Of a DNA stretch of 64,000 nt, positions 9,410-16,935 are shown one piece after another (position 1 is the stretch's first letter; each line of letters opens with the position of its first letter). The stretch spans positions 3,782,001 through 3,846,000 of the forward strand of contig NZ_FNLM01000034.1 of assembly GCF_900105725.1 (NCBI RefSeq), in the 5' to 3' direction. The DNA is from Gordonia westfalica. Its GTDB lineage: Bacteria > Actinomycetota > Actinomycetes > Mycobacteriales > Mycobacteriaceae. A model generated the notes under the pieces. It was not told the origin of the DNA and ran no database searches. It worked only from the letters and a program-made list of their open reading frames with translations. A program made the translations under genes and the position numbers.

Positions 9410-10600
9410 ATGAACGAGCCCGACCCTGACCGCGACCAGCCCGACCCCGACGTGCACGACGCCACCGACGACGACTTCACCGCCGTCGACCCGGTCGAAT
9501 CGCACGACGAGCCGGTCAAAGCCGCCACCCGGCCCCCGCGAGCCGCCACGCGCAATCCCGTCTTCGTGGTCCTCGCGGCGATCGTCGTCGGTGCACTCGT
9601 CACCTGTGGCATCGCCTTCGCGATGGGCGCCTTCGACGACTCCGGCAGCGTCGGCGGCAGCGACATCGGCGAGGGCGAACGACTCGTCCAGAACGCCTTC
9701 ACCCAGTCCGTCGCAGGTGACTGCCTGGACTGGCCGGCCGGCAACCCCGGTAAGCCCGCCGCGGTGGACTGTGCACAGAAGCATCGCTTCGAGGTGGCCG
9801 GCGGTATCGACACCTCGCTCATCCCGGGCGTCGAATTCGGTGAAGACGCCCTGTGGCCGGGGCCCGAGCGATTCGCCGCCATCCGCGACGAGCAGTGCCC
9901 GGTCATGGTCGACCAGTACCTCAACGGCCGGCTCGACCCGCAGGGACGATTCGCGGTCGGCATGATGTACCCGTCGCAGGCCCAGTGGGACAAGGGCGCC
10001 CGCCAGCTGCGATGCGGCATCCAGGAGAACGGCCCCGACGGGCAGCCCGCGCAGTTCTCCGGCCGCGTCGCCGACCAGAACCAGTCGTACGTGTGGCCCG
10101 AGGGAACCTGCATCGGCATCGACCCGGAGACCCGCAACCCCACCGGGTTCGCGGTGAACTGCGCCGAACCGCACGCATTCCAGACCACCGGCATCGTCGA
10201 CCTCGCGGTCCGCTTCGGCGACCGGATGTCGAACAAGCCGTGGCCGGCGACCGGCGCCCAGAACAACTACCTCGGCTCGATCTGCCCCAAGCAGGCCGAG
10301 CGATTCGCCGGCGGCGCGCCCGCCCTCGACGCGACGACACTGAACGTGCAGTGGTCGGTACTCAGCGAGCCGAGCTGGCTGGCCGGAAGCCGAAAGGTGG
10401 TCTGCTACCTCGGCCTACCCGACAAGCGGGGCGGATTCGCCACCCTCGTCGGCGACGCCAAGGGCGGCGCGCTGCTGATCAACGGCAAGGCACCCGTCCC
10501 GCCGCCGGCGGCCCCACCCGGGCGCGCGCTGCCGACTCCGGTGCCGCTCCCGCCGGGGATCGCACCGAACCCCGACGAAGCCCCCGCACCGGCGGGCTGA
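9410..10600 (+). CDS. Septum-formation family membrane protein (Rv3835 homolog)
   Basis: A 396-residue single-pass protein. The acidic cytosolic N-terminus (about 1-45) is followed by one transmembrane helix (NPVFVVLAAIVVGALVTCGIAF, split here at about 49-70) and an external domain. That domain repeats the pattern GDCLDWP...VDCAQKHRFEV and GTCIGIDP...VNCAEPHAFQTTG. These two Cys-pair units are diagnostic of the septum-formation domain family. The C-terminal tail is Pro/Ala-rich. It lies next to serS and upstream of a zincin, as in M. tuberculosis Rv3834c-Rv3836. A role at the cell envelope or division site is implied only by the family name. Confidence 0.85.
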   Translation: MNEPDPDRDQPDPDVHDATDDDFTAVDPVESHDEPVKAATRPPRAATRNPVFVVLAAIVVGALVTCGIAFAMGAFDDSGSVGGSDIGEGERLVQNAFTQSVAGDCLDWPAGNPGKPAAVDCAQKHRFEVAGGIDTSLIPGVEFGEDALWPGPERFAAIRDEQCPVMVDQYLNGRLDPQGRFAVGMMYPSQAQWDKGARQLRCGIQENGPDGQPAQFSGRVADQNQSYVWPEGTCIGIDPETRNPTGFAVNCAEPHAFQTTGIVDLAVRFGDRMSNKPWPATGAQNNYLGSICPKQAERFAGGAPALDATTLNVQWSVLSEPSWLAGSRKVVCYLGLPDKRGGFATLVGDAKGGALLINGKAPVPPPAAPPGRALPTPVPLPPGIAPNPDEAPAPAG

Positions 10601-10603
10601 CGC

Positions 10604-10954
10604 ATGGCCGTCACGATGTCCGACGACGAGTTCGACGGGCTGGTCTCCGACGCACTGGACACCATCCCGTCGGAACTCACCGGCGCGATGAACAACGTGG
10701 TGATCCTCGTCGAGCCCCACAACCCGGAGGAACCCGACATCCTCGGGCTCTACCAGGGCGTCGCGCTGACCCTGCGCGACCACGACTACGGCGGATTCCT
10801 CCCCGACACGATCACCATCTACCGGGACCCGATTTTGGCGATGTGTCACTCCCGGGACGAGGTGGTGCACGAGGTCGCGGTCACCGTGATGCACGAGATC
10901 GCACACCACTTCGGCATCGACGACGCCTGGCTGCACGCCAACGGGTGGGGTTAG
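10604..10954 (+). CDS. Short zincin-type metallopeptidase (Rv3836 homolog)
   Basis: A 116-residue protein that starts 3 nt after the previous stop, so it is translationally linked to the septum-formation gene. The zinc motif HEIAHHFGID (HExxHHxGxD) lies near residue 95, with VVHEVAVTVM just before it. This matches the short possibly-zinc metallopeptidases of Actinobacteria. The length is normal for the family. No signal peptide is present, so it acts in the cytosol; substrate unknown. Confidence 0.88.
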   Translation: MAVTMSDDEFDGLVSDALDTIPSELTGAMNNVVILVEPHNPEEPDILGLYQGVALTLRDHDYGGFLPDTITIYRDPILAMCHSRDEVVHEVAVTVMHEIAHHFGIDDAWLHANGWG

Positions 10955-11049
10955 GGACCACCGAATCCCAGCTCAGACGGATGTTTCATCGCCGACGTAT
11001 TGCGAAATACCGAGGAACCGATGTCCAGCCCACATCCAGGAGTCCCGCC

Positions 11050-11343
11050 ATGTCCACCGACGCCATCGTCATCCTGAAAGACGACCACAAAGAGATCCGC
11101 AAACTCTTCCGCGACTTCAAGTCCCAGGGCCCGAACGCCGTCAAGACCAAGGGCAAGATCGTCGACAAGATCATCGAGGCCCTGACCGTGCACACCTACA
11201 TCGAGAACGAGTGCATGTACCCGGAGATCCGTAAGCGCGTACCCGATCTCGAGGACGACATCCTCGAGTCGTACGAGGAACACCACGTCGCCGATGTCCT
11301 CGTCGTGGAACTCGCTGCGCTGAAACCCGACATCATCAGGTGA
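11050..11343 (+). CDS. Hemerythrin-domain protein, C-terminally truncated
   Basis: The 97 residues match the first half of a hemerythrin HHE protein: LKDDHKEIRKLF supplies the first metal His, and VHTYIENECMYPE supplies the next His/Glu pair. The ILESYEEHHVADVLVVELAALKP segment follows. Full-length relatives are about 180-200 residues and carry the remaining iron ligands in two further helices. Here the protein ends with DIIR and a TGA that directly abuts the stop of the opposing phosphatase gene (TGA then CTA at 11341-11346). This looks like loss of the 3' half by deletion. With half the diiron site gone it is probably non-functional, unless it dimerises. ATG 11050 has a CAGGAG site. Confidence 0.8.
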   Translation: MSTDAIVILKDDHKEIRKLFRDFKSQGPNAVKTKGKIVDKIIEALTVHTYIENECMYPEIRKRVPDLEDDILESYEEHHVADVLVVELAALKPDIIR

Positions 11344-12003
11344 CTAGCCCATCGGGTCGTCGACCAGCGGCTCGTCGACCCGCTCGAACGGCGCCGTCTT
11401 CGCACCCCAGCGGTGGCAGACCCAGATGCCGTCGACGTACTCGAGTTCGATGGAACCGGTGTTGCCGAGGTGCGTCGCCGCGGCGAAGCGGGAGTCGATG
11501 CCGGCCAGGCGCGCCGCGATGAGGCGGATCGCCGCACCGTGGCTCACCAGGAACACGTCGCGCTGGTCGGTACCCGACAGATGCGCGCGTGCGAGGTCTT
11601 CGACGGTCGGGATGTAGCGGTCGTAGACCATCGCGAGCGACTCGCCGCCCGGGATGCGCACGTCGAGGTCACCGGCGTGCCACTTCTCCATGACGTCGTG
11701 GAAGACGTCGTGCGCCTCCCGATCGCTGCGATCCTCGAGCTCTCCGGCCTGCACCTCGTGTACGCCGTCGACGGGTTCGGTGTCGACGTCCCACACCGAG
11801 CCGATCAGCTCCGCGGTCTGTCGGGCGCGCCGGGCCTCCGAGCTGACCAACACCGCGGCCTGCTCCGGACGGTTCTCGAGGCCGTACCGAACACCTTGTC
11901 GCGCACCGAAATCGGTGAGTGCCGCGCCGGGCAGGGCGGTGTCCAGACGACGCATGACGTTCGCGGTTGTCTCACCGTGCCGAACGAGATGGAGGCGCGC
12001 CAT
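11344..12003 (-). CDS. Histidine phosphatase / phosphoglycerate-mutase-like protein (Rv3837c homolog)
   Basis: A 219-residue member of the histidine phosphatase superfamily. The N-terminal LVRHGET (R8-H9) supplies the phosphorylated His; SSEARRARQTAELIG and, late, LVSHGAAIR supply the other phosphate-pocket residues. It overlaps the pheA stop by a few bases (TGATG), so it is translated from the pheA message, as in M. tuberculosis Rv3838c-Rv3837c. The substrate is unknown; a link to aromatic amino-acid metabolism is only positional. Its stop directly abuts the truncated hemerythrin gene. Confidence 0.87.
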   Translation of the reverse strand: MARLHLVRHGETTANVMRRLDTALPGAALTDFGARQGVRYGLENRPEQAAVLVSSEARRARQTAELIGSVWDVDTEPVDGVHEVQAGELEDRSDREAHDVFHDVMEKWHAGDLDVRIPGGESLAMVYDRYIPTVEDLARAHLSGTDQRDVFLVSHGAAIRLIAARLAGIDSRFAAATHLGNTGSIELEYVDGIWVCHRWGAKTAPFERVDEPLVDDPMG

Positions 12004-12974
12004 CAGACCTCACCCTGTCGCATCGAGTCGATCCACGCCTGCGACTCGGCATGGTCGGGCGGCGCCGAACCCGTGGTCCGCACCGCGGGCCACGAACCGA
12101 GGTACACGACCCGCTCGCACCGGCGATGGAGTGCCGCAAGGGCTTCCGCGACCGCCGCGTCGTCGATGTGGCCGACGGCGTCGAGGAAGAAGCGATAACG
12201 CCCGGCGATCGCCCGGCCCTCCGCCTCGTCGCGCTGAGGACGCGACTCGATGCGTGTCAGATCGATTCCGCGCGAGGCGAACTCGTTCATCGCGGCCATC
12301 AGGCTGCCGGGCTCGTTGGACAGGTCGAGAATCACCGACGTGCGGTCGGCGCCGGTCCGGCGCGTGGGGACCGCGGGGCGTCCGAGGACGAGGAACCGCG
12401 TGGTGGCCTCCTTCGCATCGCAGACACCGTCGGCGATGACGGTCAGATCCGACAGTCGCGCGGCGAGACCGGTGGTGACCGCGGCGTCGGCCTTGCCGGA
12501 CGCGACGTCCAGGGCGGCAGCGGCATTGGAACCCGACGTGACGAACTCGGCGTTCGGGAAGAGCTTGGCCACCGACTGTCGCACCTGCGCAGCCGCGACC
12601 GGGTAGGCCGCGATCGTCCGGACGTCCTCCGGCGCGAGCGGGGTGGCCGCGGCGATCGCGAAGGCGATGTCGACCACGGTCTCGGCGAATGCCTGGACCC
12701 GCCCGTCGGCGCCCAGGGCGGCCGGCGGCACGAGGGCGTCCATCGTCGCCGGCACCGATCCCTCGAGCGAGCTCTCGATGGGTACACAGGCGTAGTCGGC
12801 CTCGCCGCCGCGGACCATCGCGATGGTGGCAGCAGGACTCGAGGCGTCCACCTTCGTGACGTCACCCGAGAGGTCGAGACCCCCGAGGGCTGGGTCATGG
12901 GCGGTGAGAACCGCGTCGAGTGCCATCTCGGTGAAGGTTCCGGGCGGGCCGAAGTAGGCGATCACAGGCACCAC
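12003..12974 (-). CDS. pheA: Prephenate dehydratase
   Basis: A 323-residue enzyme converting prephenate to phenylpyruvate in phenylalanine synthesis. Residues 1-190 form the periplasmic-binding-like catalytic domain: AYFGPPGTFTEMAL at the start, CVPIESSLEGSV, and DAAVTTGLAA. The catalytic Thr-Arg-Phe motif is present as TTRFLVLGRP. An ACT regulatory domain follows from about 215, with LDLSNEPGSLMAAMNEFASRGIDLTRIESRP, the usual site of Phe feedback control. Start is GTG 12974; GTG 12971, 6 nt after TAGGCT, is the better leaderless candidate. It forms an operon with the downstream phosphatase. Confidence 0.95.
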   Translation of the reverse strand: MVPVIAYFGPPGTFTEMALDAVLTAHDPALGGLDLSGDVTKVDASSPAATIAMVRGGEADYACVPIESSLEGSVPATMDALVPPAALGADGRVQAFAETVVDIAFAIAAATPLAPEDVRTIAAYPVAAAQVRQSVAKLFPNAEFVTSGSNAAAALDVASGKADAAVTTGLAARLSDLTVIADGVCDAKEATTRFLVLGRPAVPTRRTGADRTSVILDLSNEPGSLMAAMNEFASRGIDLTRIESRPQRDEAEGRAIAGRYRFFLDAVGHIDDAAVAEALAALHRRCERVVYLGSWPAVRTTGSAPPDHAESQAWIDSMRQGEV

Positions 12975-13046
12975 ACGAGCCTAGTGGACGCGGGTGACCT
13001 CTCCGGGCGGGGCAGAGTCCCCGACCGGGGACGGTCCAAGTACCCA

Positions 13047-13087
13047 TTGACGAGTTAGGCAGACCTATTTAGGTTAGGGTTACCTTT
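13047..13087 (+). promoter_or_regulatory. Promoter with overlapping IdeR/DtxR iron box
   Basis: TTGACG (13047-13052), a 17-nt spacer and TAGGTT (13070-13075) form a good promoter for the DUF2470 gene. TTAGGTTAGGGTTACCTTT (13069-13087) matches the 19-bp iron-box consensus TTAGGTTAGGCTAACCTAA at 16 of 19 positions and covers the -10. A second, weaker half-site (TTAGGCAGACCTA) begins at 13055. The geometry predicts repression by iron-loaded IdeR. Confidence 0.85.
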
Positions 13088-13135
13088 GAACACCGCTTCG
13101 CCCCGCAGCCGACCGCGCCGACCGGAGAGACAGAC

Positions 13136-13888
13136 ATGACGCGTACGACGACCGACCGACCGACGGATGCCGAGATGATCCAGACAGCGTGCCGCCGGGT
13201 GGGCACCGCCATCCTCGCCATCGAGGGCGCCGACACGACACCGATCGACGTCGTCCACCTCTTCGAGTCCCAGGCCTTCGTCCTCGTCCCCACCAACGGT
13301 GAGGCCTTGGCGGCCGTGGACGACGCCGAGGGCACGCCCGCCATGCTCGAGGTCACCGACTGGGCACCGATCGACCTGCGCGAACGCGTGCGATCGGTCA
13401 TCTGGCTCAACGGCACCCTGCACGCGGTCCCGCGCGACCTGGAGCGGGACCTGGCCATCGAGATCGCCGGTGAGCACCCCGACGACGGCCTGCTCGACAT
13501 CGGCCACGGTGCGTCGATGCTGCGTCTCCAGGTCGACTCCGCGGTGATCGCATCCAGCACCGGAGCGGCGTCGGTGCCGGCCGGCGAACTGGCCGACGCG
13601 GACCCCGACCCCTTCTGGGAGTGCGAGGCCGGCTGGCTGGAGCACCTCGACGCCGACCACGCCGACCTCGTCGGCCAGCTGGCCCGCAAGCTGCCCACCG
13701 ACCTGCGCCAGGGTCGCGTGCGTCCGCTCGGCCTCGATCGCTTCGGCATCCGCTTCCGGGTCGAGGGGGCCGACGGCGACTCCGACGTACGCCTCCCCTT
13801 CCCCCGCCCGGTGACGGACGTCTTCGAACTGTCGCGAGCACTGCGGAACCTCGCGGGCTGCCCGTTCATGAACTCGATGCCCGACTGA
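13136..13888 (+). CDS. DUF2470 domain protein, iron-regulated (Rv3839 homolog)
   Basis: A 250-residue cytosolic protein. The C-terminal half, starting around ECEAGWLEHLDADHADLVGQLARKL (about 160-185), is the DUF2470 domain, which in other proteins is found with haem-oxygenase-like or FMN-binding split-barrel folds. LDRFGIRFRVEGADGDSDVRLPFPRPV and the C-terminal LRNLAGCPFMNSM complete it. It lies directly behind an IdeR box, and the M. tuberculosis counterpart Rv3839 is also IdeR-controlled. Together with bfrB downstream this indicates a role in iron or haem handling, perhaps haem-iron utilisation; the reaction is not shown by the sequence. Confidence 0.85.
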   Translation: MTRTTTDRPTDAEMIQTACRRVGTAILAIEGADTTPIDVVHLFESQAFVLVPTNGEALAAVDDAEGTPAMLEVTDWAPIDLRERVRSVIWLNGTLHAVPRDLERDLAIEIAGEHPDDGLLDIGHGASMLRLQVDSAVIASSTGAASVPAGELADADPDPFWECEAGWLEHLDADHADLVGQLARKLPTDLRQGRVRPLGLDRFGIRFRVEGADGDSDVRLPFPRPVTDVFELSRALRNLAGCPFMNSMPD

Positions 13889-13949
13889 CTCACCGGAGCG
13901 GGAGGTCGCTGCGCTCCTCGGCGAGCGCATGGCGCTTAGGCTTTCCGGC

Positions 13950-14747
13950 ATGCCACTGCGCGAGTACCTGCGGCCGTCGCCCCACGGCATCCCGGTCGTC
14001 ACCGACCGCACCGAACGTCGCGGCCTGATCGTCGAACTCGTCATCGTCGGCGTCCTGACATTCGCGTTCTCCGCGGTGTCTGCGGCGCTCGCACTTCTCG
14101 AGGCCCAGCTCGCCGGCGGCATCGGCGGCACGACCGTCGCCCTCAACCCCAGCCGCTCCGACCTCGCCCTCATCGACGCCGCACGTCAGATGATGAGCGT
14201 CCTGAGACTGTTCGCCATCGCCGCTCTCGGCGTCTACCTCCTGTGGCGGAGCGGACTCGGCCTGTCGCGCGTCGGCCTCGGACGCTGGACCCCGCGACGC
14301 GACGTGCCCGCCGGACTCGTCCTCGCCGCCATCATCGGGATTCCCGGACTGGCACTCGTCGCGATAGCCCGGGCATTCGGACTCAACGCGAGCCTCGTCC
14401 CCAGTCAGGCGGACACCTGGTGGGAATGGCCGGTCCTCATCCTCATCGCGATCGGGAACGCGGCCGCCGAGGAGATCGTGGTGGTCGCCTACTTCATCAC
14501 CCGGCTCCGGCAGCTCGGCGTCTCGGACGCCAGGTCACTCGCCGCGAGTGCGGTGCTCCGTGGCGGCTACCACCTCTATCAGGGGTTCGGCGCCGGACTC
14601 GGGAACGTGGTGATGGGCGTCGTCTACGGCCGGTTCTACCAGGTCACCGGCCGCGCCTGGCCGCTCGTCATCGCCCACGCCGTCATCGACGTCGTCGCGT
14701 TCATCGGCTACGCATTGTTGCGCGACCATCTGTCCTGGGTCGGCTGA
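13950..14747 (+). CDS. CPBP-family intramembrane glutamic endopeptidase-like protein
   Basis: A 265-residue multipass protein, taking ATG 13950. Motif 1 is AAAEEIVVVAYFITRL (about 178), which keeps the paired Glu but has Val where many family members have Arg (EExxxR). Motif 2 is LRGGYHLYQGFGAG and motif 3 is HAVIDVVAF. Six to eight hydrophobic helices are visible. Members include type II CAAX prenyl endopeptidases and bacteriocin-immunity-type proteins. Whether this one is an active protease is uncertain because of the altered first motif, although Val here is seen in several actinobacterial relatives as I recall them. Confidence 0.78.
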   Translation: MPLREYLRPSPHGIPVVTDRTERRGLIVELVIVGVLTFAFSAVSAALALLEAQLAGGIGGTTVALNPSRSDLALIDAARQMMSVLRLFAIAALGVYLLWRSGLGLSRVGLGRWTPRRDVPAGLVLAAIIGIPGLALVAIARAFGLNASLVPSQADTWWEWPVLILIAIGNAAAEEIVVVAYFITRLRQLGVSDARSLAASAVLRGGYHLYQGFGAGLGNVVMGVVYGRFYQVTGRAWPLVIAHAVIDVVAFIGYALLRDHLSWVG

Positions 14748-14787
14748 GCCCGGAGTCCCGCGTGCGGGTTTCCTTCCCGCGGGGCCG

Positions 14788-14826
14788 CTTCCTTTCCGCT
14801 GATTGGATCTGACCAGCGGGAAGGAG
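14788..14826. terminator. Long imperfect hairpin between CPBP and LCP genes
   Basis: CTTCCTTTCCGCTG (14788-14801) pairs with CAGCGGGAAGGAG (14814-14826) around a 12-nt loop, with one mismatch and a bulge. It lies about 40 nt after the CPBP stop and 74 nt before the LCP start. It could end the CPBP transcript. A related TTCCTTCCCGC motif sits just upstream at 14770-14780. Confidence 0.45.
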
Positions 14827-14899
14827 ACACGCCGGCGGGAAGTCGACAACCATCCGTCGAATCGGTGGCCGACCCCCGTCGATGCGTACATTGGTTGGG

Positions 14900-16219
14900 A
14901 TGAACGAGCAGGACCCGCCGATCATGCGGCGCGGTCGTCCGGGGCCTCAGGTACCGCCCGGCCGGCCGGCGGGAGGTATACCGCCACGTCAGGGACCGCC
15001 TCCCGGCGCACCCCGACGACCCCATCCGCAGGGTCCCGCTCCGTCCGCACATCCCCAGGCGATGCCCCGGATCCCCTCCCATGGACCGCCCCCGGGTCGC
15101 GCACCCGGCGCACCCCCCGTGGGCCGCGCAAGCGCCGGGCAGTACGCCCCCACCCAGAAGCCCGAACCCGTCCCGGCAGGCGATCGGACCCGCGGGCACC
15201 GGCCACCGCCCCCGCCCGCTCGACCGGCCACCGCCCCGCCCGCCGCCAAGCCGCCGCGTCCGCGTCGTCGGGGGCGTCGTACGGTCCGGGTCGGCAAGGT
15301 CGTGCTGATCCTGCTGCTCGTGTTGGTGCTCGGCGGCACCGGGCTGCTCTTCTACTACGACTCGCGGCTCGACCGCATCGACGCCCTGCCCGCCTATGCC
15401 GGCCGGCCGTCGGACACCCCCGGCACCAACTGGCTCATCGTCGGCACCGATTCCCGGTCGGACCTGTCCGACGACCAGCGCACCAATCTGTCCACCGGTG
15501 ACGCCGACGGCTCCCGCACCGACACGATCATGCTGGTCCACAACCCGCCCGGGAGCGGGAAGGCGACAGTGGTCAGCATCCCGCGCGACCTCTACGTCGA
15601 GATCCCCGGCAACGGAAGCCTGAAAGTCAACGCGGCGTACAACATCGGCGGCCCGGCCCTGCTCGTGCAGACGGTCGAGAACCTGACCGGCATCCACATC
15701 GACCACTACGCCGAGATCGGCTTCGGCGGGTTCGACACGCTCGTCGACGCGGTCGGCGGTGTCGACATGTGCATCGACCAGCCGCTCAACGACCCCAAGG
15801 CCGGACTCAAACTGTCCAAGGGCTGCCACCACCTGAACGGTCGCCAGGCGCTCGGTCTCGTGCGGACCCGCGCCTTCCCGCGCGCCGACCTCGAGCGTGT
15901 CGTCAACCAGCGGAAGTTCCTGGCCGCATTGGTCTCCCGCGCGACGAGCCCGGCCGTGCTGTTCAACCCGTTCCGGCTGTTCGGCTTCATCGGCGGAGCG
16001 ATCGACGCGCTCACCGTCGACGAGCGAGATCACATCTGGAACCTCGCCTCGCTGATGTTCGCCCTCCGTGATCCGGTGACGACGACCACACCGACGGGCG
16101 AGAGCGTCTACACCGATGACGGCCTCGCACTGCCCGTCACCGATCGGACAGAAGAGTTCTTCGGACTCTTACGCGCAGGTCAACCCATTCCCGACGAGTT
16201 GCTCGTCGACGCCAGGTGA
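14900..16219 (+). CDS. LytR-CpsA-Psr (LCP) family cell-wall glycopolymer transferase
   Basis: A 439-residue protein. A Pro/Arg/Gly-rich cytosolic N-terminus of about 125 residues precedes a single membrane helix (about 130-155). The external LCP domain follows: NWLIVGTDSRSDL, SRTDTIMLVH, VSIPRDLYVEIPG, KVNAAYNIGG and VRTRAFPRADLERV. These are the Arg/Asp residues that hold the polyprenyl-pyrophosphate and metal. LCP enzymes attach glycopolymers (in mycolata, arabinogalactan) to peptidoglycan. ATG 14900 is chosen because TACATT (14887-14892) ends exactly 7 nt upstream, indicating a leaderless transcript. There is no LytR_C domain. Confidence 0.9.
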   Translation: MNEQDPPIMRRGRPGPQVPPGRPAGGIPPRQGPPPGAPRRPHPQGPAPSAHPQAMPRIPSHGPPPGRAPGAPPVGRASAGQYAPTQKPEPVPAGDRTRGHRPPPPPARPATAPPAAKPPRPRRRGRRTVRVGKVVLILLLVLVLGGTGLLFYYDSRLDRIDALPAYAGRPSDTPGTNWLIVGTDSRSDLSDDQRTNLSTGDADGSRTDTIMLVHNPPGSGKATVVSIPRDLYVEIPGNGSLKVNAAYNIGGPALLVQTVENLTGIHIDHYAEIGFGGFDTLVDAVGGVDMCIDQPLNDPKAGLKLSKGCHHLNGRQALGLVRTRAFPRADLERVVNQRKFLAALVSRATSPAVLFNPFRLFGFIGGAIDALTVDERDHIWNLASLMFALRDPVTTTTPTGESVYTDDGLALPVTDRTEEFFGLLRAGQPIPDELLVDAR

Positions 16220-16243
16220 CGACGGTGGAGAGGCTGCCCAAAG

Positions 16244-16308
16244 ACAGGTCAGACTAGCCTTAGTTAGCCTGAACTTGCTGGTAGAAGGCGGTTTTCGGCA
16301 CCTACGAT
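16244..16308 (+). promoter_or_regulatory. Upstream IdeR-type sites and promoter of the ferritin gene
   Basis: AGGTCAGACTAGCCT (16246-16260) matches the iron-box core AGGTTAGGCTAACCT at 12 of 15 positions. A second TAGCCT half-site follows 10 bp later (16265-16270), one helical turn on. The -10 TACGAT (16303-16308) ends 7 nt before ATG 16316. The boxes lie upstream of the promoter rather than over it, as expected for IdeR acting as an activator of ferritin. This is known for M. tuberculosis bfrB. Confidence 0.7.
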
Positions 16309-16315
16309 GGGTGAC

Positions 16316-16852
16316 ATGACCGAATTCACCAAGTTCCATCAGCTGCTGCACGATCAGATCGGCAACGAGTTCTACGCCTCTCAGCAGTACATCGCGGTCG
16401 CCACCCACTTCGACAACCACGACATGCCGCAACTGGCAAAGCTCTTCTACCGCCAGGCCGTCGAAGAGCGCAACCACGCGATGATGATCGTGCAGTACTT
16501 CCTCGACCGCGACATGGAGGTCGAGATCCCCGGTATCCCGGCCCCCAACAACAAGTTCGAGGACTACAAGGCACCGATCGAGCTGGCGCTCCAGCAGGAG
16601 AAGACCGTGACCCAGCAGGTCGTCGACCTGGCGAAGTCGGCCCGCGACACCGGCGACTACCTCGGTGAGCAGTTCGTGCAGTGGTTCCTCAAGGAACAGG
16701 TCGAGGAGGTCGCCACCATGACGACGCTGCAGACCATCGCCGAACGCTGCAAGGGCAACCTGTTCGACCTCGAGAACTTCGTCGAGCGCGAGTTCAACGG
16801 CCCCAAGGCCGACGACCCGACCGCGCCCGGAGTGGCCGGCGGCAACATCTAG
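16316..16852 (+). CDS. bfrB: Ferritin (iron-storage protein)
   Basis: A 178-residue ferritin-like four-helix protein that oxidises Fe(II) and stores it as a mineral core in a 24-mer. Ferroxidase ligands appear in QIGNEFYASQQYIAVA, YRQAVEERNHAMMI and, later, FLKEQVEEVATM. No haem-binding Met characteristic of bacterioferritin is obvious, matching BfrB rather than BfrA. ATG 16316 is preferred over ATG 16307 because it lies exactly 7 nt after the TACGAT -10 and matches the M. tuberculosis MTE start. Control by the IdeR-type sites at 16244-16270 is likely: on when iron is plentiful. Confidence 0.94.
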   Translation: MTEFTKFHQLLHDQIGNEFYASQQYIAVATHFDNHDMPQLAKLFYRQAVEERNHAMMIVQYFLDRDMEVEIPGIPAPNNKFEDYKAPIELALQQEKTVTQQVVDLAKSARDTGDYLGEQFVQWFLKEQVEEVATMTTLQTIAERCKGNLFDLENFVEREFNGPKADDPTAPGVAGGNI

Positions 16853-16874
16853 GCCGAGTCCGGCCGGCATGACC

Positions 16875-16910
16875 TCGGCGGCGCGACTTCACTCGAAGTC
16901 GCGCCGCCGA
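16875..16910. terminator. Perfect 16-bp hairpin between convergent genes
   Basis: Arms 16875-16890 and 16895-16910 are perfect complements around an ACTC loop. The hairpin sits between the ferritin stop and the stop of the opposing DUF5926 gene. It can act for both strands; a T-rich TGGTTTTC follows on the + side. Confidence 0.9.
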
Positions 16911-16935
16911 AATGGTTTTCAGGCTTCTGTGCGGT

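Noticed and set aside
9853..11343. A 496-codon frame spanning the septum-formation gene, zincin and hemerythrin
   Set aside because: Only its last 97 codons are real (the hemerythrin); the rest is out of frame with well-recognised genes and has shadow composition.
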